Assembly (NCBI GenBank): GCA_020403045.1
Contig: JADBYK010000068.1
Location: forward strand, 1-53,396
Length of the DNA: 53,396 bases
Source: Cytophagales bacterium
Lineage (GTDB): Bacteria > Bacteroidota > Bacteroidia > Cytophagales > Cyclobacteriaceae
Direction: 5' to 3'
The notes below the pieces were generated by a model. The model searched no databases, had not been told where the DNA came from, and saw only the letters and a program-made list of their open reading frames with translations. Positions 50,528-53,396 of the stretch are shown here, in pieces. The position numbers were made by a program, and so were the translations under genes. How positions within the stretch are numbered: the first letter of the stretch is position 1; every line of letters starts with the position of its first letter.

Positions 50528-50988
50528 TACCGCTTAAAGTAGCGCTCCAACACTTGGTAGCGATGGTCAAAAATACGATTTACCTCTTTGCCAACAAAAA
50601 GCCAGTGTGCCAGCCTACCGATCAACCCATACCCAATAGCATAGTTCACTTCGTCAGTCATTTCTACCCCTCCTTCAACTTCTTTGAAATGGTGCTGATG
50701 GTGCCAAAGTGTATAGGGTCCAAAGCGCTGCTCGTCAATAAAATGAAGGGGCTCTTTTACTTGGGTAATTTCAGTAACCCAATGCAGTTTAACACCCGGC
50801 AATACACTCACATTGTATCTAATTATTTGGCCGGCATATGCTTTTTCACCTCCGGAAATGTACAATATTTCGAAACCCATATGTTCGGGTGTAATTTTCG
50901 AAAGATTTTTAGGAGTGGAAAAAAAATCCCAAGCTTCTTTCAATGATATCGGCAATAGCTGTTTTCGCTGGAGGTTGTATATCTTCAT
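50527..50988 (-). CDS. SRPBCC (START-like) protein in the carotenoid operon
   Basis: 153 aa. MKIYNLQRKQLLPISLKEAWDFFSTPKNLSKITP is the typical start, and the hot-dog-like SRPBCC core holds a hydrophobic cavity; YTLWHHQHHFKEVEGGVEMTD is a conserved stretch. The function in this operon is unproven: it may bind or carry a lipophilic carotenoid, or act in a cyclisation step. It is first in the SRPBCC-crtZ-crtYcd transcript. The ATG at 50988 was chosen over that at 51063, which would prepend 25 residues lacking in relatives as I remember them. Confidence 0.82.
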   Translation of the reverse strand: MKIYNLQRKQLLPISLKEAWDFFSTPKNLSKITPEHMGFEILYISGGEKAYAGQIIRYNVSVLPGVKLHWVTEITQVKEPLHFIDEQRFGPYTLWHHQHHFKEVEGGVEMTDEVNYAIGYGLIGRLAHWLFVGKEVNRIFDHRYQVLERYFKR

Positions 50989-51074
50989 CACTGTGAAAAA
51001 CAGCAAAAATGAAAATTTGTTTTGAAGCGGAAAATAGATAATCATCATTAACTTTACTCTCATAATAGCACCTG

Positions 51075-51275
51075 ATGACCGAACGAGAGCTCATTAAATT
51101 GGAAGCCACTATACGGAATAAAATGGAGGAAATCAGAAAACAACGCGTAAGCTTAAGAGACTCGGGCATTGGCGGACTGATGAACTCCCTGAAGAAAGTA
51201 GACGAAGCACTGTACGAGAGAATACTGCCGGAGTATAAAAAAATGGCGATCGAAAGTAATATTTTTAAAAAGTGA
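51075..51275 (+). CDS. Conserved small protein of unknown function
   Basis: 66 aa, charged and mostly helical (MTERELIKLEATIRNKMEEI, then RDSGIGGLMNSLKKVDEALYERILPEYKKMA). Not recognised; it resembles short hypothetical proteins of Bacteroidota. It is divergent from the SRPBCC-crtZ-crtYcd operon, 86 nt away; a -7-like TAACTTTA lies just upstream. Could be a regulatory partner of that operon, but there is no direct evidence. Confidence 0.65.
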   Translation: MTERELIKLEATIRNKMEEIRKQRVSLRDSGIGGLMNSLKKVDEALYERILPEYKKMAIESNIFKK

Positions 51276-51457
51276 CTTTGTAAGCTCTTTCAAGCTAGCC
51301 GCTTTCAAATAACCCAGTAATTATGCTTTAATAAGACATGCAAGGCTTGGCGTGGCGCAGGTAACGCTTTCCTCCACCCTTCACTCACCCTCCTTCTATT
51401 TTAATTTCGACAGGAATTCAATACTTTGGCGACCCTTTTTAACGAACCGTTGAAATA

Positions 51458-52429
51458 ATGGCCAATGCCTTAGATTCGAATAGAATGACCTTCAAACTAC
51501 AATTTCACTACTGGTTTAGCGATAAATCACATACGATGGACGCCTTGATCCACAATAAATGTGAGCGTGAACTACTTGAATTGACCAAAGCAGTTACAAA
51601 AATCTGTGGGGTAAACATAAAAATGGAGACCGAACCTTCGGGCAAAGGCGGGCTAAAAAACTGGCTGACTATAACCGCGAAATCTCCTAAAAAAACAGCC
51701 GTGACTAAAATTGCGTTGGTCAACACAGTAGTGGCAGCGTGTGTTGCCACGCCTGGCCAAACATCAATGAGTGAAGTGGGAAATGCCTTGCTGGATTCAC
51801 TTGCAGGTAAAGTATCCCAAGAGGCCGGCAAGGAACAGCTTCAAAAAGACGTCCATGCGTTGAAGATCGAGTTTGCCAATCTGTTGCCATTACTAGACCA
51901 AAGCAGTGTTGTAAAGAAACGCAGATCAACCTTTTATGATCTGCTACGCAAATATCAAAAAGTGAAAAGCATCTCTGTAGCGTTGACTGATGAAACAAAG
52001 AAACCCATTACAGAAGAACAATTGGTAGCCAGGGAAGAATTTAAGTCATTTATTGTTAGTTCAAATACCGTAGCTCCGCAAATTATTGAAAACGCGGAGA
52101 TTGAAATCATATCGCCAGTATTGATGAAAGGCAAACACAAATGGCGGGGTATGTACAAAGGCGAGCCAATTTCATTTGTAATGAAGTCAGATGACTTTAT
52201 GACACTTGTGCAATCTGGTAAAGTAGAGTTCAAGAGCGGCTCTACCATCGCCTGCACCTTGCAAATCGAAAAGAAGATAAACGGTGTTGGCGTAGAAAGA
52301 ATTATGGGATATAATATTCTTGGCGTTGGCAGCTATTCTGAAAATGGAAAAACAATCGAAACGCCAGAAGCTAAGCAAAAACAAAAGCAGGCCGTTGTAA
52401 GCAAAAGGCAATTGGATCTTTTTGGATAA
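51458..52429 (+). CDS. Uncharacterised 323-residue protein with C-terminal sliding-clamp-binding motif
   Basis: 323 aa, not recognised. N-terminal alpha/beta part (FSDKSHTMDALIHNKCEREL, about 1-75), a hydrophobic stretch (about 79-99, IALVNTVVAACVATPG), a helical middle (about 105-185) and a beta-rich end with HKWRGMYKGEPISFVMKS (about 225-300). The last six residues, QLDLFG, match the bacterial beta-clamp-binding consensus QL(S/D)LF, found at the tails of replication and repair proteins. That suggests recruitment to DNA during replication. A TACTTTG -7-like box lies about 30 nt upstream. It is convergent with the PLD nuclease gene (55-nt gap). Confidence 0.7.
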   Translation: MANALDSNRMTFKLQFHYWFSDKSHTMDALIHNKCERELLELTKAVTKICGVNIKMETEPSGKGGLKNWLTITAKSPKKTAVTKIALVNTVVAACVATPGQTSMSEVGNALLDSLAGKVSQEAGKEQLQKDVHALKIEFANLLPLLDQSSVVKKRRSTFYDLLRKYQKVKSISVALTDETKKPITEEQLVAREEFKSFIVSSNTVAPQIIENAEIEIISPVLMKGKHKWRGMYKGEPISFVMKSDDFMTLVQSGKVEFKSGSTIACTLQIEKKINGVGVERIMGYNILGVGSYSENGKTIETPEAKQKQKQAVVSKRQLDLFG

Positions 52430-52484
52430 AATACATTGAGAAGTCAAGCGTGCAATTGTGCTGCACTGACCCGCAGGTTTCCGA

Positions 52485-53162
52485 CTAGTCGATCTTCTTC
52501 ATTTCATTCCATAGCTTTTCAAATTCACTGGCAAATGATTTGATTACGTTTACCTCCCGCGTCAACAAAATATTTTCATGATTGTACCTGGCTGCACTCA
52601 ATGTCCAGTTGTAACTACCAGTAATCAACGTGTGCTGATCGGCAATCATGAATTTATGATGCATGTGATTGGACGTGATATCCATTTTAACTGCAATACC
52701 TGCTCGTGCCAATTGATCGATATCAGAACCCTGATCTAAACTTTTGTCATTGTCTGTAATCACGTTAATCTGAACTTTTCTTCGATGGGCAGCCAAGAGG
52801 CTCTTGGTGATGCTATCGTCACTAATGGTAAATACACAAATTTGCAATTGTTTGATCGCACCGTCAATGCGCTGAATGATCGTATTGCGACATGCATCGC
52901 CCGGGCTAAAAAACGCATCGGTTGTTGAAGCCGTTGATGGCACCAATGCACTGGTTGCTGTTTTTATCCAATCCATAATAAAGGGGTAGTTGGCGGGAGT
53001 GATCTTGGCATTGGCCAACTCAAATACTTTGCCGCGCAGAGTGTTCAATTGATTTATATCCAATGCTCTTTCCTCCACCATCGATTTGAGAGTTCGCTTT
53101 TCTTCCTTTGAAAGGATTTCATCAGCAATAGTTCGTTGAAGGTAATCGATCAATTCATCCAT
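52485..53162 (-). CDS. Single-HKD phospholipase D-like nuclease
   Basis: 225 aa. Residues about 85-225 form one PLD domain with the HKD signature HHKFMIADQHTLITGSYNWT (His, Lys, Asp and GSxN), so the active enzyme would be a dimer, as in Nuc endonuclease and mitoPLD. About the first 80 residues are helical and acidic (LSKEEKRTLKSMVEERA), a TerB-like feel but not assigned. No signal peptide, hence cytoplasmic: a nuclease acting on DNA or RNA is more likely than a secreted lipase. Not operonic with its convergent neighbour. Confidence 0.85.
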   Translation of the reverse strand: MDELIDYLQRTIADEILSKEEKRTLKSMVEERALDINQLNTLRGKVFELANAKITPANYPFIMDWIKTATSALVPSTASTTDAFFSPGDACRNTIIQRIDGAIKQLQICVFTISDDSITKSLLAAHRRKVQINVITDNDKSLDQGSDIDQLARAGIAVKMDITSNHMHHKFMIADQHTLITGSYNWTLSAARYNHENILLTREVNVIKSFASEFEKLWNEMKKID

Positions 53163-53396
53163 GCCTCTAAGCTACCAAGTTGCCTGGCATTGCGCAAGCA
53201 GCCTAACAGGAAGACCCATGCATTTTTGTAACATTCCGCAAACAAAAAAACCGTATATCAATTTGGCTTATTTTATCCCAAACTATGCATTAGGAATGCA
53301 TAGTTTGCCCAGGGGGTTGACGATCCGCCTAAGGCGGATGTCAAGGTTAAACCTCGTGACGCTTTCGGTCAGAGTCAGACATTTATCGTCTGACCT
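53163..53396. other. Right-edge intergenic region with three hairpins
   Basis: No gene is visible in the last 234 bp. CAAACTATGCAT (53279-53290) pairs perfectly with ATGCATAGTTTG (53296-53307). ATCCGCC (53323-53329) pairs with GGCGGAT (53333-53339), extended by TTGAC/GTCAA with one bulged G. GTCAGAC (53374-53380) pairs with GTCTGAC (53388-53394). The set may be a REP cluster, a structured RNA or the edge of an element that continues beyond the window. Confidence 0.55.

Noticed and set aside
50132-50537. Plus-strand open frames opposite crtZ
   Set aside because: crtZ on the minus strand has the complete His-cluster signature, so the opposite frames are by-products.
1-53396. tRNA or rRNA genes, integrase, transposase or prophage modules
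   Set aside because: No cloverleaf-like segment, no catalytic DDE or tyrosine-recombinase motif, and no terminal repeats flanking a gene set were seen.

Overview
The window looks like chromosome from a Bacteroidota bacterium of the Cytophagales type. The signs are a type IX secretion (T9SS) type A tail and a type B (CHU_C) tail, SSC/FSC-type lipoproteins, Bacteroidota promoters (TAnnTTTG, sometimes with TTG 19 nt upstream), a Hc1/histone H1-like protein, a LytTR regulator with a Reg_prop/Y_Y_Y sensor, and a carotenoid cluster with a fused CrtYcd cyclase. I see no rRNA, tRNA, CRISPR array, insertion sequence or prophage. Species cannot be named from the window.

Layout. 1-8.6 kb: surface and secreted proteins. 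A 1,882-residue T9SS protein (14 delta-60 repeats, 12 Ig-like repeats) with a lipoprotein behind it, then a modular lipoprotein on the other strand. 8.6-16.4 kb: sensor kinase plus LytTR regulator, two related membrane-anchored alpha/beta hydrolases, a long-chain acyl-CoA ligase and RidA. 16.4-19.5 kb: cyclophilin, a zinc-ribbon protein, a 40-residue membrane protein just ahead of an SPFH/band-7 protein, and a PIN/RHH toxin-antitoxin pair. 19.5-31.5 kb: housekeeping genes (phosphodiesterase, PDH E1 beta, OmpA/TPR lipoprotein, PspC, glycosyltransferase, EbfC, T9SS type B protein, HutH, HisS, two small basic proteins, alpha-oxoamine synthase). 31.7-41.1 kb: a toxin-antitoxin pair whose toxin has an amber stop, biotin carboxylase, DUF1015, Maf, S41 protease, a histidine kinase broken by three in-frame stops, and an Lhr-type helicase.

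41.1-51.1 kb is the most coherent system: a B12-binding MerR regulator of the CarH/LitR type, an ECF sigma factor, crtI, crtB, idi, and on the other strand SRPBCC-crtZ-crtYcd. Together these genes predict GGPP -> phytoene -> lycopene -> beta-carotene -> zeaxanthin, with IPP/DMAPP balancing by Idi and control by a B12-dependent, possibly light-sensing repressor acting through the sigma factor. A repeated 9-mer (TTTTGTTTA) in front of both the regulator and the sigma factor is a candidate operator. GGPP synthase is not in the window.

51.1-53.4 kb: a small conserved protein, an unrecognised 323-residue protein ending in a canonical sliding-clamp-binding motif, a single-HKD phospholipase D-like nuclease, and a hairpin-rich right edge.

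Several genes have an in-frame TTG or GTG upstream of the better start. In some cases that codon lies in or next to the promoter -7 box, and I chose the downstream ATG there.
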